Source of the DNA: an uncultured Kushneria sp.
GTDB taxonomy: Bacteria > Pseudomonadota > Gammaproteobacteria > Pseudomonadales > Halomonadaceae
Length of the DNA stretch: 64,000 nt
Assembly: GCF_947497025.1 (NCBI RefSeq)
Contig: NZ_CANMFC010000001.1
Span: 558,001-622,000 of the forward strand
Reading direction: 5' to 3'
A program made the position numbers and the translations under genes. Under the pieces are notes generated by a model that was given only the letters and a program-made list of their open reading frames with translations, had not been told where the DNA came from and did not search any database. Below, piece after piece: positions 35,056-45,713 of the stretch (position 1 is its first letter; each line of letters starts with the position of its first letter).

Positions 35056-35209
35056 GAAACTCCCGGACTTCCGTGGACTTGCGCACCGGAGCCGATCCCG
35101 GCTGGTGGAAAGCGTCGCGCAATTGTACGCTTTAGGGCATTCGTGTTTCATCCCGGCCCCTTAAGGTGTGCCGGGAAGGATCTCCCTTCAAGTCTATCCG
35201 GAAAGTGTC

Positions 35210-35755
35210 ATGAGTACTCAAAACGAACGTCTGATCTGGATCGATCTCGAAATGACCGGTCTGGATCCGGCACGGGATCGCATTATCGAAATCGCCACCA
35301 TCGTGACCGACAGCCAGTTGAACGTGATTGCCGAAGGGCCGGTGATGGCCATCCACCAAAGCGATGAGCAGCTGGCGCTGATGGATGACTGGAACACGCG
35401 TACCCATGGCAATACGGGGCTGACTGATCGGGTGAGACAGAGCCGGGTGACCACGCAGGAAGCCGAGGAGGTCACGCTGCGCTTTCTGGAGCAGCACATC
35501 GACAAGGGCGCCTCGCCGATGTGCGGCAACAGTGTCCATCAGGATCGGCGGTTCATGCAGCACGAGATGCAGGCGCTGGAAGCCTTTTTTCACTACCGCA
35601 ATCTGGATGTCTCGACGCTCAAGGAGCTGGCGCGACGCTGGAAGCCTTCCATTCTGTCCGGCCTCAGTAAAAAGGGGACGCATCTGGCACTCGATGATAT
35701 CCGCGACTCCATTGAGGAGCTTCGCTACTACCGCGAACACCTGCTGGCGCTGTAG
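35210..35755 (+). CDS. orn: Oligoribonuclease
   Basis: DEDDh 3'-5' exonuclease of 181 residues. The motifs are [10 protein letters not shown] near the start, then [12 protein letters not shown], and the histidine of the exoIII motif in [18 protein letters not shown]. Orn degrades dinucleotides, including pGpG from c-di-GMP breakdown, and is essential in many gammaproteobacteria. The ATG at 35210 has GGAAAG upstream. It converges with queG, 27 bases apart. Confidence 0.96.
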   Translation: MSTQNERLIWIDLEMTGLDPARDRIIEIATIVTDSQLNVIAEGPVMAIHQSDEQLALMDDWNTRTHGNTGLTDRVRQSRVTTQEAEEVTLRFLEQHIDKGASPMCGNSVHQDRRFMQHEMQALEAFFHYRNLDVSTLKELARRWKPSILSGLSKKGTHLALDDIRDSIEELRYYREHLLAL

Positions 35756-35782
35756 TTCTGTTTCGATCCCCGGTTTTCCCGA

Positions 35783-37027
<1,245 letters not shown>

Positions 37028-37268
37028 GGCATTCGAGCCTCGAGGCTCGGTATTACAGGGCACGATAAGCGCCCGTTTAATGAAAACGACAGTATGACAG
37101 TGCAGACGCCTTTGGCCAAAGAAGCGGCCTGACGCATGAGCCCATGATCGGAACCTGTCCGCGGCAGCAGGGTCACAACACTGCCTGTCTGCCCGCAGTA
37201 GACGATATATTCAGATAGCTGGCTCGATAACGCCACCATCAATGACACGGATGGTCAAGGAGAACGCC

Positions 37269-38771
37269 ATGGCGGTGAACGCAAGACTCTACAGCGCCCA
37301 ACAGGTACAGGCACTGGATCAACGCACCATCGCACAGGGCGTGCCGGGCTTTGCCCTGATGATGCAGGCCGGGCAGGCGGCTCTTGATGAGCTCATCAAA
37401 CGCTGGCCCGAGGCACGGCGTCTGTGCATTCTTTGCGGCAGCGGCAACAACGCTGGAGACGGGTATGTGATGGCGGCACTGGCGCGTCAAAAGGGGCTGG
37501 CGGTGCAGGTTTTAGCGCTGCGCGCTCCGGATGAGTTGCAGGGCGAGGCGGGCGACGCCGTACGGCTGGCGCGCGAAAGCGGCGTGAGCATCAATGACTG
37601 GCACCCTGGCTTCGAGATCCCGTTTGAAACCGACGTGATCATTGATGCCCTGCTGGGCACCGGGACCCGCGGTGAGATCCGCCCGCCGTTTGATGGTGCC
37701 ATTGCGCGAATCAACGCCGCCCCGCAGCCGGTGGTGGCGCTGGATATCCCATCCGGGCTGCATGCCGATACGGGGGCGCTGCTGGGCGAGACGGTCGGGG
37801 CCGATCTGACGGTGACGTTTATCGCCCGCAAGTTCGGTCTGTATACCGGTCAGGCCCCCGATGTGACCGGCGAGATCGTGCTGGCGCCCTTGAGCGTCGC
37901 CGGGGCAACGCTTTCGGAAAGTGACCATACCGGTGAGCTACTGGTGCCCGAGCGGCTTCAGATCACGCTGCTCAGGCGGCGTCCCACCACGCACAAGGGC
38001 CACTGCGGCCATCTGCTGGTGGTCGGTGGTCAGCCCGGTTTTGGTGGCTCGACCATCATGAGTGCCGAAACCGCGGCACGTCTGGGTGCCGGCCTGGTGA
38101 GTCTGGCCACGGCGAGTGTGCATATTCCGCCGGCGCTGACACGCTGCCCGGAAATGATGGTCCATGAGGCCCGCAACGGTCTGGATATCGAGGCGCTGAT
38201 TGACAAGGCCACGGCCGTATTGATCGGCCCGGGGCTGGGGCAGGGCGCCTGGGGGCAGGGACTGATGCAGGCCGTCATGAACGCTTCCGGCCCTCGGCTG
38301 GTAGATGCCGACGGCCTTCATCTGCTGGCTGCAGGCTACGCCGGTGAGCGACGTGACAACTGGATACTGACGCCGCATCCGGGAGAGGCGGCGATGCTGC
38401 TGGGATGCAGTGTTGCCGAGGTGCAGGCCGATCGTTATCAGGCGGCACTGGCGCTGCAGCGTCGCTATGGCGGCGTGATTGTGCTCAAGGGCGCCGGTAC
38501 CCTGGTGGTCGGCGGCGAGGGGGCTGATGCATGTTTTATCAGCCCCTTCGGCAATCCGGGCATGGCCTCCGGCGGCATGGGTGATGTGCTGGGTGGCATG
38601 ATTGCCTCGCTGCTGGTACAGGGGCTCTCGCCGCTGGAAGCAGCGGCCAGCGGCGTTCTGATCCATGGACTGGCCGCCGATGATGCGGCACGTGACCAGG
38701 GGGAGCGTGGCCTGCTGGCAAGCGATCTGGCATGCTACGCGCGCCGTCGCGCTAATCCCGACAGGCGATAG
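37269..38771 (+). CDS. nnr: Bifunctional NAD(P)H-hydrate epimerase / ADP-dependent dehydratase (YjeF)
   Basis: Protein of 500 residues repairing hydrated NAD(P)H. The N-terminal epimerase domain (about 1-215) has CGSGNNAGDGYV and DALLGTGTRGEI. The C-terminal dehydratase domain has the ribokinase-like LTPHPGEAAMLLG, VLKGAGTLV, and the catalytic NPGMASGGMGDVLGG segment. The ATG at 37269 has AAGGAG 6 bases upstream, rather than the ATG at 37242. tsaE follows, the same order as in E. coli and Pseudomonas. Confidence 0.94.
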   Translation: MAVNARLYSAQQVQALDQRTIAQGVPGFALMMQAGQAALDELIKRWPEARRLCILCGSGNNAGDGYVMAALARQKGLAVQVLALRAPDELQGEAGDAVRLARESGVSINDWHPGFEIPFETDVIIDALLGTGTRGEIRPPFDGAIARINAAPQPVVALDIPSGLHADTGALLGETVGADLTVTFIARKFGLYTGQAPDVTGEIVLAPLSVAGATLSESDHTGELLVPERLQITLLRRRPTTHKGHCGHLLVVGGQPGFGGSTIMSAETAARLGAGLVSLATASVHIPPALTRCPEMMVHEARNGLDIEALIDKATAVLIGPGLGQGAWGQGLMQAVMNASGPRLVDADGLHLLAAGYAGERRDNWILTPHPGEAAMLLGCSVAEVQADRYQAALALQRRYGGVIVLKGAGTLVVGGEGADACFISPFGNPGMASGGMGDVLGGMIASLLVQGLSPLEAAASGVLIHGLAADDAARDQGERGLLASDLACYARRRANPDRR

Positions 38772-38837
38772 AATGTCATCGGCATGACGACCTGCCGATA
38801 TCGTGGCAGGTCGCTGATCAGTTTAAAGTGGGACAAC

Positions 38838-39323
38838 GTGAGCAAGACAACCATCATCCTTGAACCCGGCGATGAAGCCGCACAGGTGGCCATCGGCCGC
38901 CAGCTGGCCGAGGCGCTGGCGTATCGCGGCATCGTGTATCTCAATGGAGAGCTGGGTGCCGGCAAGACCACCCTGGCCCGCGGCGTGCTCCGCGCGCTGG
39001 GTCATGACGGTGCGGTCAAAAGCCCGACCTACACGCTGGTGGAACCCTATGACCTGGAGACCGGTCGGGTGTATCACTTTGACCTTTATCGCCTGGGCGA
39101 TCCCGAGGAGCTCGAGTTCCTGGGGGCTCGTGACATGCTGGCTGACAAGGTGCTGACGCTTGTGGAGTGGCCGGTGCGGGGTGAAGGCTGGCTGCCGGCT
39201 GCCGATGTTGTCATTACGCTGTCGCTGATGAGTCAGGGACGACGTCTGGTGCTCGAGGCCGGCAGCGACCATGGGGTACAGGCCCTGCAACGACTGGCGG
39301 TATCGACACGGGACATTTCATGA
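38838..39323 (+). CDS. tsaE: tRNA threonylcarbamoyladenosine biosynthesis ATPase TsaE
   Basis: Protein of 161 residues with Walker A GELGAGKTT near residue 40, followed by SPTYTLVEPY, VYHFDLYRL and VEWPVRG, as in E. coli TsaE (YjeE). TsaE works with TsaB and TsaD to form t6A37 in ANN-decoding tRNAs. The GTG at 38838 is chosen because family similarity starts there and a GGGA element precedes it; the frame opens further upstream at 38784. The downstream amiB is 61 bases away. Confidence 0.92.
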   Translation: MSKTTIILEPGDEAAQVAIGRQLAEALAYRGIVYLNGELGAGKTTLARGVLRALGHDGAVKSPTYTLVEPYDLETGRVYHFDLYRLGDPEELEFLGARDMLADKVLTLVEWPVRGEGWLPAADVVITLSLMSQGRRLVLEAGSDHGVQALQRLAVSTRDIS

Positions 39324-39384
39324 TGGCTTTTAACCCCGTGTCGGAGATGTTCGCCATGAACACCAATACAGTGATAAGGCAGTG

Positions 39385-40857
39385 ATGAAGTTTCCGGCCG
39401 CTTTTTTGACCCTTTTTGCCATGATCATGTTGAGTTTCATGGCCACCGCTGCTCAGGCCGCCCAGCTTGAGGGGCTTCGGCAGTGGACCGACAGTGACGG
39501 AACGCGTCTGGTCTTTGATCTTTCAAGCGAAGCCAAAGCCGATGTGTTCACCCTGGACAACCCGGCCCGTCTGGTCATCGATCTGACCAACACCACCCTG
39601 AACACGAATCTTGGCAACGCCGTTGACGGGCGCGGGTTGGTCAAGGACGTTCGCTCCGGCGTGCGCGATGGTTCAGACCTTCGCGTGGTCGTGGAACTGG
39701 AGCATCAGGCCACGCCCAATGCCTTCAAGCTCCCCCCGGGGGGCGGACACGGCCATCGGCTGGTGGTCGACCTGGCACCCGGGAAGGGCGGCAGCGCCTC
39801 GAAGGAATCAGGCGACGATGACGATCCCATCACGGCCATGATTCAAAGGCAGGAGCAGGCAGCACGCAGCAAGCTCGCCAGCAGTCGTCCCACGGAAAAC
39901 CCGAAGGTGGCAGAGCAGGTCAGCAATGAGCCGACGGCCGAGTCACGCCAGCAGGCCAAACCGCATCCACGGCGCGATATTATCGTGGTGGTCGACCCCG
40001 GTCACGGCGGCAAGGACCCCGGTGCCTCCGGGCCCGGCGGCACCCATGAAAAGAATGTGGTGCTGCAGATTGGACGGCGGGTCAAGGCCAGGCTTGATGC
40101 CATGCCCGGATTCAAGGCCTACATGACCCGCAGCGACGATACCTTTATTCCACTGCGTGGCCGCACACGCATTGCTCGTCAGCATCACGCCGACTTTTTT
40201 GTGTCGGTGCATGCCGATGCCGGTGGTTCCAGCTCGCCGCGCGGCACGTCGGTCTATGCCCTTTCCCAGCACGGCGCGACGTCCGAGCGTGCCCGCTGGC
40301 TGGCACAGAGTGAAAACCGCTCCGATCTGATCGGGGGCGTGGATGGCGACCTGAATCTTGATGACAAGGATCAGGTGCTGCGTGGCGTGTTGCTGGATCT
40401 GAGCATGACCGCTACCGTCAATGATTCGCTGTCTGCCGGTACGGATGTGCTCAGTCGGGTGTCCAGCTTCAACAAGCTGTTCCATTCGCGTGTCGAACAG
40501 GCCGGGTTTGTGGTGCTCAAGTCGCCGGATATTCCGTCGCTGCTGGTCGAGACCGGCTTTTTGACCAATCCTTCCGAGGAGCGTTTGCTCAAGTCTCCGG
40601 CGCACCAGGAAAAGCTGGCCGATGCCATCGCCCAGGGGATTCGACAGCACTTCCTGCGCAGCCCGCCCCCTGACAGTCTGCTGGCGTGGCAGCGCGATCA
40701 GAATCGCGGTGGTGCCTCTGATGAGTATCGCGTTCAGGCCGGCGATACGCTGTCGGGGATCGCGGCACGCCAGAATGTATCACTGGCGGCGCTTCGTCGG
40801 GCTAACGGTCTGGATACCGATGTGTTGCGCCTGGGACAGGTGCTGACCATTCCCTGA
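39385..40857 (+). CDS. amiB: N-acetylmuramoyl-L-alanine amidase AmiB
   Basis: Periplasmic protein of 490 residues. A Sec signal peptide ends AQA at about residue 26, then an AMIN septal-targeting domain (about 28-135), a linker, an Amidase_3 catalytic domain (about 195-415; zinc motif DPGHGG and later HADAG and VETGFLTNP), and a C-terminal LysM domain (about 445-490; YRVQAGDTLSGIA). It cleaves stem peptides from glycan at division. The ATG at 39385 has AAGG 5 bases upstream. E. coli AmiB also has LysM, whereas AmiA and AmiC lack it. It sits in the tsaE-amiB-mutL order. Confidence 0.94.
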   Translation: MKFPAAFLTLFAMIMLSFMATAAQAAQLEGLRQWTDSDGTRLVFDLSSEAKADVFTLDNPARLVIDLTNTTLNTNLGNAVDGRGLVKDVRSGVRDGSDLRVVVELEHQATPNAFKLPPGGGHGHRLVVDLAPGKGGSASKESGDDDDPITAMIQRQEQAARSKLASSRPTENPKVAEQVSNEPTAESRQQAKPHPRRDIIVVVDPGHGGKDPGASGPGGTHEKNVVLQIGRRVKARLDAMPGFKAYMTRSDDTFIPLRGRTRIARQHHADFFVSVHADAGGSSSPRGTSVYALSQHGATSERARWLAQSENRSDLIGGVDGDLNLDDKDQVLRGVLLDLSMTATVNDSLSAGTDVLSRVSSFNKLFHSRVEQAGFVVLKSPDIPSLLVETGFLTNPSEERLLKSPAHQEKLADAIAQGIRQHFLRSPPPDSLLAWQRDQNRGGASDEYRVQAGDTLSGIAARQNVSLAALRRANGLDTDVLRLGQVLTIP

Positions 40858-40899
40858 TGAGCACGTTCATGCCTGCGTTCACAACACCGGAGAGCGGCA

Positions 40900-42882
40900 A
40901 TGAGTGACCTCACGACAACCGGAAGCCGTCGCATACAGGCGCTGGCCCCGCGTCTGGCCAACCAGATTGCGGCCGGCGAGGTGGTCGAGCGTCCGTCGTC
41001 GGTTGTCAAGGAACTGGTCGAAAATGCCATCGATGCGGGCAGTTCGCGTATCGAAATCGAGCTCGAGTCCGGTGGCAGTCGGCTGATTCGAGTGCGCGAT
41101 AACGGCTGCGGGATCGAACACGATGATCTGGGACTGGCATTGTCTCGCCACGCCACCAGCAAGATTACGTCGCTGGATGACCTTGAGGGCGTGGCCAGTC
41201 TCGGGTTTCGCGGTGAGGCGCTGGCGGCCACCAGTGCCGTATCAAGGCTCGAGCTCTACTCCAATACCAGTGATGACCCGGTCAATGGCTGGCGTGTGGT
41301 CGCGGAAGGCCGCGAGATGGCGCCGCGCCTGTCCCCGGCGCCGCATCCGCGGGGCACCACCGTGGCAGTGCGCGATCTCTTTTTCAATACGCCGGCACGG
41401 CGCAAGTTTCTGCGTACCGAGAAGACCGAGTTCAACCACGTTGAAGAAGCCTTTCGCCGGCTGGCCCTGTCGCGTCAGGACGTGGATCTGGTCCTGCGGC
41501 ACAATCAGAAAACCGTGCATCAATTGATGGGCGGTAACAGTCAGGTTGCCATGGAAAAGCGCATTGCCCAGCTTCTGGGGCGTGGCTTTCTGGACAATGC
41601 CATCCATATCGATATGGCGGCGACCGGCCTGACGCTGAAGGGGTGGGTGGGGCTGCCGTCCCATACGCGCAGTCAGGCCGATCAGCAGTATTTTTTCGTC
41701 AATGGTCGAGTGATTCGCGATCGATTGGTCGCCCACGCCGTACGCCAGGCCTATCGCGATGTGCTCTTTCACGGTCGCCATCCGGTATTTGTGCTTTATC
41801 TGGATCTGGATGCCCACGGGGTGGACGTCAATGTGCACCCCACCAAGCACGAAGTCCGCTTTCGCGATGGGCGGCTGGTACATGACTTTCTGTTTTCGAG
41901 TCTGCATCGCGCGCTGGCGGAAGTCAGGCCGCAGGGGCAGAGTATTCCGGCGCCCGAGGCCTCTTCCGCACCGCCCGCGCCTGAGCCCCGCTTTGATCAG
42001 CAGCGCATGGCGCTCAACAATGTTTCCGGCGGACAGGATGCCGCTCACACGAGTGGTGATCGCTTGCAGTCGGGGCAATATCACGGCGCAGGACGGCCGG
42101 GCGAGCAGCAGGTTCGGGAGTTCATGGCCGGCTATCGTGCGCTTCATCCGGACCACGAATCGCGGTTGTTGACGTCCCGAGCGCCGACAGAAGATAACAG
42201 TGCCGCTCAATTGTCGCCTGCGAGCACGTCATCTCACCGGGCTGGTCCGGCGCATTTCGAAGAGACGACGCTTTCGTCATCGGTCGATGCCACTCGCGCA
42301 CCGCCGCTGGGCTATGCCGTGGCGCAGCTGCACGGGGTCTATATTCTGTCGCAGACCGAGCGCGGCATGGTGGTGGTGGATATGCACGCCGCACACGAGC
42401 GCATCACCTATGAGCGCATGAAGGCGCAGTATCTGGGCGGGGGCATCGATACCCAGCCGCTGCTGGTGCCGGTGTCCATGTCGGTCAGCGAGGCGCAGGT
42501 CGAGCTTGCCGAGCGCGAGCAGGCAACGATTGAGGCGATGGGGGTCACGCTGGAAGCCGCAGGGCCCGAGACGCTATTGATCCGGGAAGTACCGGCGCTT
42601 TTGAAAAATGGCAGCGTCGAGGTATTGGTGCGCGAAATGCTCGAAGAGCTCGAGCGTTACGGCCGCAGCCAGGTCGTCAAGGATCATTTGTTTGATCTGC
42701 TCTCTACCATGGCCTGTCATGGCAGCGTGCGTGCCAACCGGCGTCTGGAAATCGAGGAAATGAATGCTCTGCTGCGTGATATGGAGCGCACCGAGCGCAG
42801 CGGTCAGTGCAATCATGGCCGACCGACCTGGACGGAGATGTCGATGCGCGACCTTGATCGTCTTTTCCTGCGCGGCCAGTAG
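40900..42882 (+). CDS. mutL: DNA mismatch repair protein MutL (endonuclease type)
   Basis: Protein of 660 residues. The N-terminal GHKL ATPase (NQIAAGEVVERP, ENAIDAG, DNGCGI, GFRGEAL) is followed by a long variable linker (about 340-480) and a dimerisation domain. That domain carries the endonuclease motif DMHAAHERITYE at 494-505, in the DxHAxxExxxxE pattern, with the associated ACHG (C606) and CNHGRP (C637) metal-binding elements. E. coli MutL lacks these and relies on MutH. Here MutL probably nicks DNA itself. Start ATG 40900 follows GGAGAG. Confidence 0.95.
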   Translation: MSDLTTTGSRRIQALAPRLANQIAAGEVVERPSSVVKELVENAIDAGSSRIEIELESGGSRLIRVRDNGCGIEHDDLGLALSRHATSKITSLDDLEGVASLGFRGEALAATSAVSRLELYSNTSDDPVNGWRVVAEGREMAPRLSPAPHPRGTTVAVRDLFFNTPARRKFLRTEKTEFNHVEEAFRRLALSRQDVDLVLRHNQKTVHQLMGGNSQVAMEKRIAQLLGRGFLDNAIHIDMAATGLTLKGWVGLPSHTRSQADQQYFFVNGRVIRDRLVAHAVRQAYRDVLFHGRHPVFVLYLDLDAHGVDVNVHPTKHEVRFRDGRLVHDFLFSSLHRALAEVRPQGQSIPAPEASSAPPAPEPRFDQQRMALNNVSGGQDAAHTSGDRLQSGQYHGAGRPGEQQVREFMAGYRALHPDHESRLLTSRAPTEDNSAAQLSPASTSSHRAGPAHFEETTLSSSVDATRAPPLGYAVAQLHGVYILSQTERGMVVVDMHAAHERITYERMKAQYLGGGIDTQPLLVPVSMSVSEAQVELAEREQATIEAMGVTLEAAGPETLLIREVPALLKNGSVEVLVREMLEELERYGRSQVVKDHLFDLLSTMACHGSVRANRRLEIEEMNALLRDMERTERSGQCNHGRPTWTEMSMRDLDRLFLRGQ

Positions 42883-42894
42883 GATGACCATTTC

Positions 42895-43839
42895 ATGAAC
42901 ATCACTGCACCGCGACCGCCGGTCATCATGCTGATGGGCCCCACGGCGGTCGGCAAGACCGATCTTGCCATCGAGCTGCATGAGCAGCTGGGAGTCGAGC
43001 TGGTCAGCGTCGATTCGGCCCTCGTTTACAGAGGCATGGATATCGGGACGGCCAAGCCCTCGGCACAGGAGCTTTCCCGGGCACCACATCGACTGATCGA
43101 TATTCGTGACCCTTCAGAACCCTACTCGGGCATGGCCTTTCGTGACGATGCGCTCCAGTGCATCGCGGAGATTACCGCTCGGGGCCGGGTGCCGCTGCTG
43201 GTGGGCGGGACCATGCTCTATTTTCGTCTGCTGACGGAAGGGGCGGCCGACATGCCTCAGGCAGATCCCGCCATCCGTCAGGCGCTGGGGGAACTGCTCG
43301 AAAAGGGCGGCCCCCGGGCTCTGCATGATGAACTGGCCCGAGTGGATCCTGAAGCTGCCGCTCGGCTTCATCCCAACGACCCACAGCGCCTCATGCGTGC
43401 CCTGGAGGTCTATCGTGCCAGCGGGGAAACCCTGAGTGCACACTGGGCACGCCAGTCACCTGTGACGCTGCCATTTACGCCGCACCCGATTGCACTGTTG
43501 CCGGGCAACCGGAAACAGCTGCATGAGCGGATTGGTCAGCGTCTTGACAAAATGTTTGCTGATGGCTTCGTTGAAGAAGTGGAAAGGCTTCGCGCACGCG
43601 GCGATTTAAGCCCCGATTTACCTTCGATGAAAAGCGTGGGCTATCGTCAGGTGTGGGAAGGACTTGATCGCTTTGAGGATCGCCCCCAAATGGCGTTCAG
43701 GGCGCTGACGGCGACCCGGCAACTGGCCAAGCGTCAGATGACCTGGTTGCGGCGCTGGCCGGACGCCCTTCAGCTTGACCCGCAGGATGCCGGGATTGTG
43801 CAACGAGTGCTGAAAATCGTGCGCGACATCGGCACTTAG
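42895..43839 (+). CDS. miaA: tRNA dimethylallyltransferase MiaA
   Basis: Protein of 314 residues. The P-loop GPTAVGKTDLA is near residue 15, with DSALVYRGMDIGTAKP, RLIDIRDP, LVGGTMLYF, and the later KSVGYRQVWEGL and ATRQLAKRQMTWLR helices. It installs the dimethylallyl group on A37 of UNN-decoding tRNAs. It begins 12 bases after mutL and precedes hfq, the standard gammaproteobacterial order. Confidence 0.96.
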   Translation: MNITAPRPPVIMLMGPTAVGKTDLAIELHEQLGVELVSVDSALVYRGMDIGTAKPSAQELSRAPHRLIDIRDPSEPYSGMAFRDDALQCIAEITARGRVPLLVGGTMLYFRLLTEGAADMPQADPAIRQALGELLEKGGPRALHDELARVDPEAAARLHPNDPQRLMRALEVYRASGETLSAHWARQSPVTLPFTPHPIALLPGNRKQLHERIGQRLDKMFADGFVEEVERLRARGDLSPDLPSMKSVGYRQVWEGLDRFEDRPQMAFRALTATRQLAKRQMTWLRRWPDALQLDPQDAGIVQRVLKIVRDIGT

Positions 43840-43957
43840 CGTAATATGATCGGTCACCAGTGAGCCTCACATGAGCCTCCGGGACGTGGATCTTTCTTGC
43901 GCTTGCAGCAAGTTAAAAACCGATAAACATACAGCAATTAATATTTGGGAGAGCCAC

Positions 43958-44209
43958 ATGTCCAAAGGACAATCCCTTCAGGATCCGTATCTTAATGTCC
44001 TGCGTAAGGAGCGTATCCCCGTCTCCATCTTTCTGGTCAACGGTATCAAGCTTCAGGGCCAGATCGAGTCCTTCGATCAATTTGTCATTTTGCTGCGCAA
44101 TACCGTCAGTCAGATGGTGTACAAGCACGCCATCTCTACTGTGGTGCCTGCGCGTAACGTCCGTTTACCGGCACAGGATACTGCTGTTCCCGGTCAGGAA
44201 AGCCAATAG
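43958..44209 (+). CDS. hfq: RNA chaperone Hfq
   Basis: Protein of 83 residues with the Sm fold: [28 protein letters not shown] (Sm1) and [13 protein letters not shown] (Sm2, with the KH pocket). The proximal-face Q8-equivalent and distal-face residues are as in E. coli. The C-terminal tail is short (about 15 residues), as in Pseudomonas rather than E. coli (102 residues in total). The ATG at 43958 has GGGAGAG upstream. The 118-base AT-rich leader after miaA probably holds its own promoter. Confidence 0.97.
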   Translation: MSKGQSLQDPYLNVLRKERIPVSIFLVNGIKLQGQIESFDQFVILLRNTVSQMVYKHAISTVVPARNVRLPAQDTAVPGQESQ

Positions 44210-44220
44210 AGAGGCGCTGA

Positions 44221-45537
44221 TTGTTTTTTGAACGCCCCGATTCGGGAGAAACGGCTGTCCTGGTGCATATCGATTTCCAGGACAGCACCGAGCGAGAAGA
44301 CACTTCAGAATTCATGGAGCTGGTCCGCAGCGCCGGTGCCGTGCCGGCAGCGCTGCTGACAGGCAGTCGACGCTCTCCCAGCCCCAAGCTCATGATTGGT
44401 GAAGGCAAGCTCGAAGAGCTGCGTGAGATGATGACGACGCATCACGCCGAGCTTGTCATTTTCAACCACTCCCTCTCGCCCTCTCAGGAACGAAACCTTG
44501 AGCGGGCGCTGCAATGTCGCGTACTGGATCGTACCGGTCTGATTCTTGATATTTTCGCACAGCGCGCACGGACACATGAAGGCAAGCTACAGGTAGAACT
44601 CGCTCAGCTTGAGTACATGTCGACCCGTCTTGTTCGAGGCTGGACACACCTTGAGCGCCAAAAGGGCGGGATCGGTCTGCGCGGTCCGGGGGAAACCCAG
44701 CTTGAAACCGATCGACGACTGCTGCGCGGGCGTATCAAGGCGATCCACAAGCGTCTGGATCGGGTTCGCAGTCAGCGCGACCAGAACCGCCGCTCGCGTA
44801 CCCGGGCAGAAATCCCCTCGGTCTCGCTGGTGGGCTACACCAATGCAGGCAAGTCAACGCTGTTCAACGCGCTGACCAACGCCGAGGTGTACGCGGCCGA
44901 TCAGCTCTTTGCCACGCTGGATCCCACGCTCAGGCGTCTTGAAGTCAGTGACGTCGGCCCGATTGTCATGGCCGATACGGTAGGGTTCATTCGTCACCTG
45001 CCGCACAAGCTGGTCGAGGCCTTTCGCGCCACGCTTCAGGAAGCTGCCGAGGCCACCCTGCTGGTCCATGTCATTGATGCTGCCGATCCGCAGCGCGAGG
45101 CGCACATCGAGCAGGTCAATGCCGTTCTTGACGAGATCGGCGCCGGTGAAGTGCCAAGACTTCTTGTCATGAACAAGATCGATATGCTCGGCATGTCGCC
45201 GCGACTGGAGCGCAGTGGCGATAATGACGTGTCCACCGTCTGGCTCTCGGCGCGCGACGCAACAGGCTTTGATCTGCTGGAGCAGGCCCTTTCCGAGCGT
45301 CTTGCCACGGATCTTGTTGAAACCACGGTCATGCTGGAGCCCTCGCAGGGCTGGCTGCGTGCTCAGCTCTTTTCCCACGATGCCGTCCAGGAAGAGAGTT
45401 TTGATGACGAGGGCAGAACGCATTTGAGGATTCGACTGCCGCGTCGTGATCTGCTTCGCCTTCTTTCTCATGCCGACGAAAATCCGGATGACTATCTCTC
45501 CCGGGCAGAGCAGGGCCGGGAACAGTGGCAGGAATAA
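44221..45537 (+). CDS. hflX: Ribosome-associated GTPase HflX
   Basis: Protein of 438 residues. It has an N-terminal HflX domain with FDRTGLILDIFAQRA-like and RGPGETQLE segments, a coiled coil (about 165-195), and a GTPase domain (GYTNAGKST, DTVGF, NKID). HflX splits stalled ribosomes under stress. The TTG at 44221 is taken as the start: it follows a GAGAGG element by 6 bases, and the resulting MFFERPD matches the Pseudomonas HflX N-terminus. It lies 11 bases after hfq. Confidence 0.95.
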   Translation: MFFERPDSGETAVLVHIDFQDSTEREDTSEFMELVRSAGAVPAALLTGSRRSPSPKLMIGEGKLEELREMMTTHHAELVIFNHSLSPSQERNLERALQCRVLDRTGLILDIFAQRARTHEGKLQVELAQLEYMSTRLVRGWTHLERQKGGIGLRGPGETQLETDRRLLRGRIKAIHKRLDRVRSQRDQNRRSRTRAEIPSVSLVGYTNAGKSTLFNALTNAEVYAADQLFATLDPTLRRLEVSDVGPIVMADTVGFIRHLPHKLVEAFRATLQEAAEATLLVHVIDAADPQREAHIEQVNAVLDEIGAGEVPRLLVMNKIDMLGMSPRLERSGDNDVSTVWLSARDATGFDLLEQALSERLATDLVETTVMLEPSQGWLRAQLFSHDAVQEESFDDEGRTHLRIRLPRRDLLRLLSHADENPDDYLSRAEQGREQWQE

Positions 45538-45713
45538 TGGCCACCTTGTCATGCCAGGAAGAATTTCAGGTCTTCGGCATGACGACATGTTACAAATAGG
45601 GACGCTTCCGGCATTATCAGGATGATCGGATATTCAAGGCGCTACCGTAAGAATGGCGCGCAATGACGTTATGAGACTGGCGTTTCGCAACTCTTGCCCA
45701 GTGGAGAAGATGT

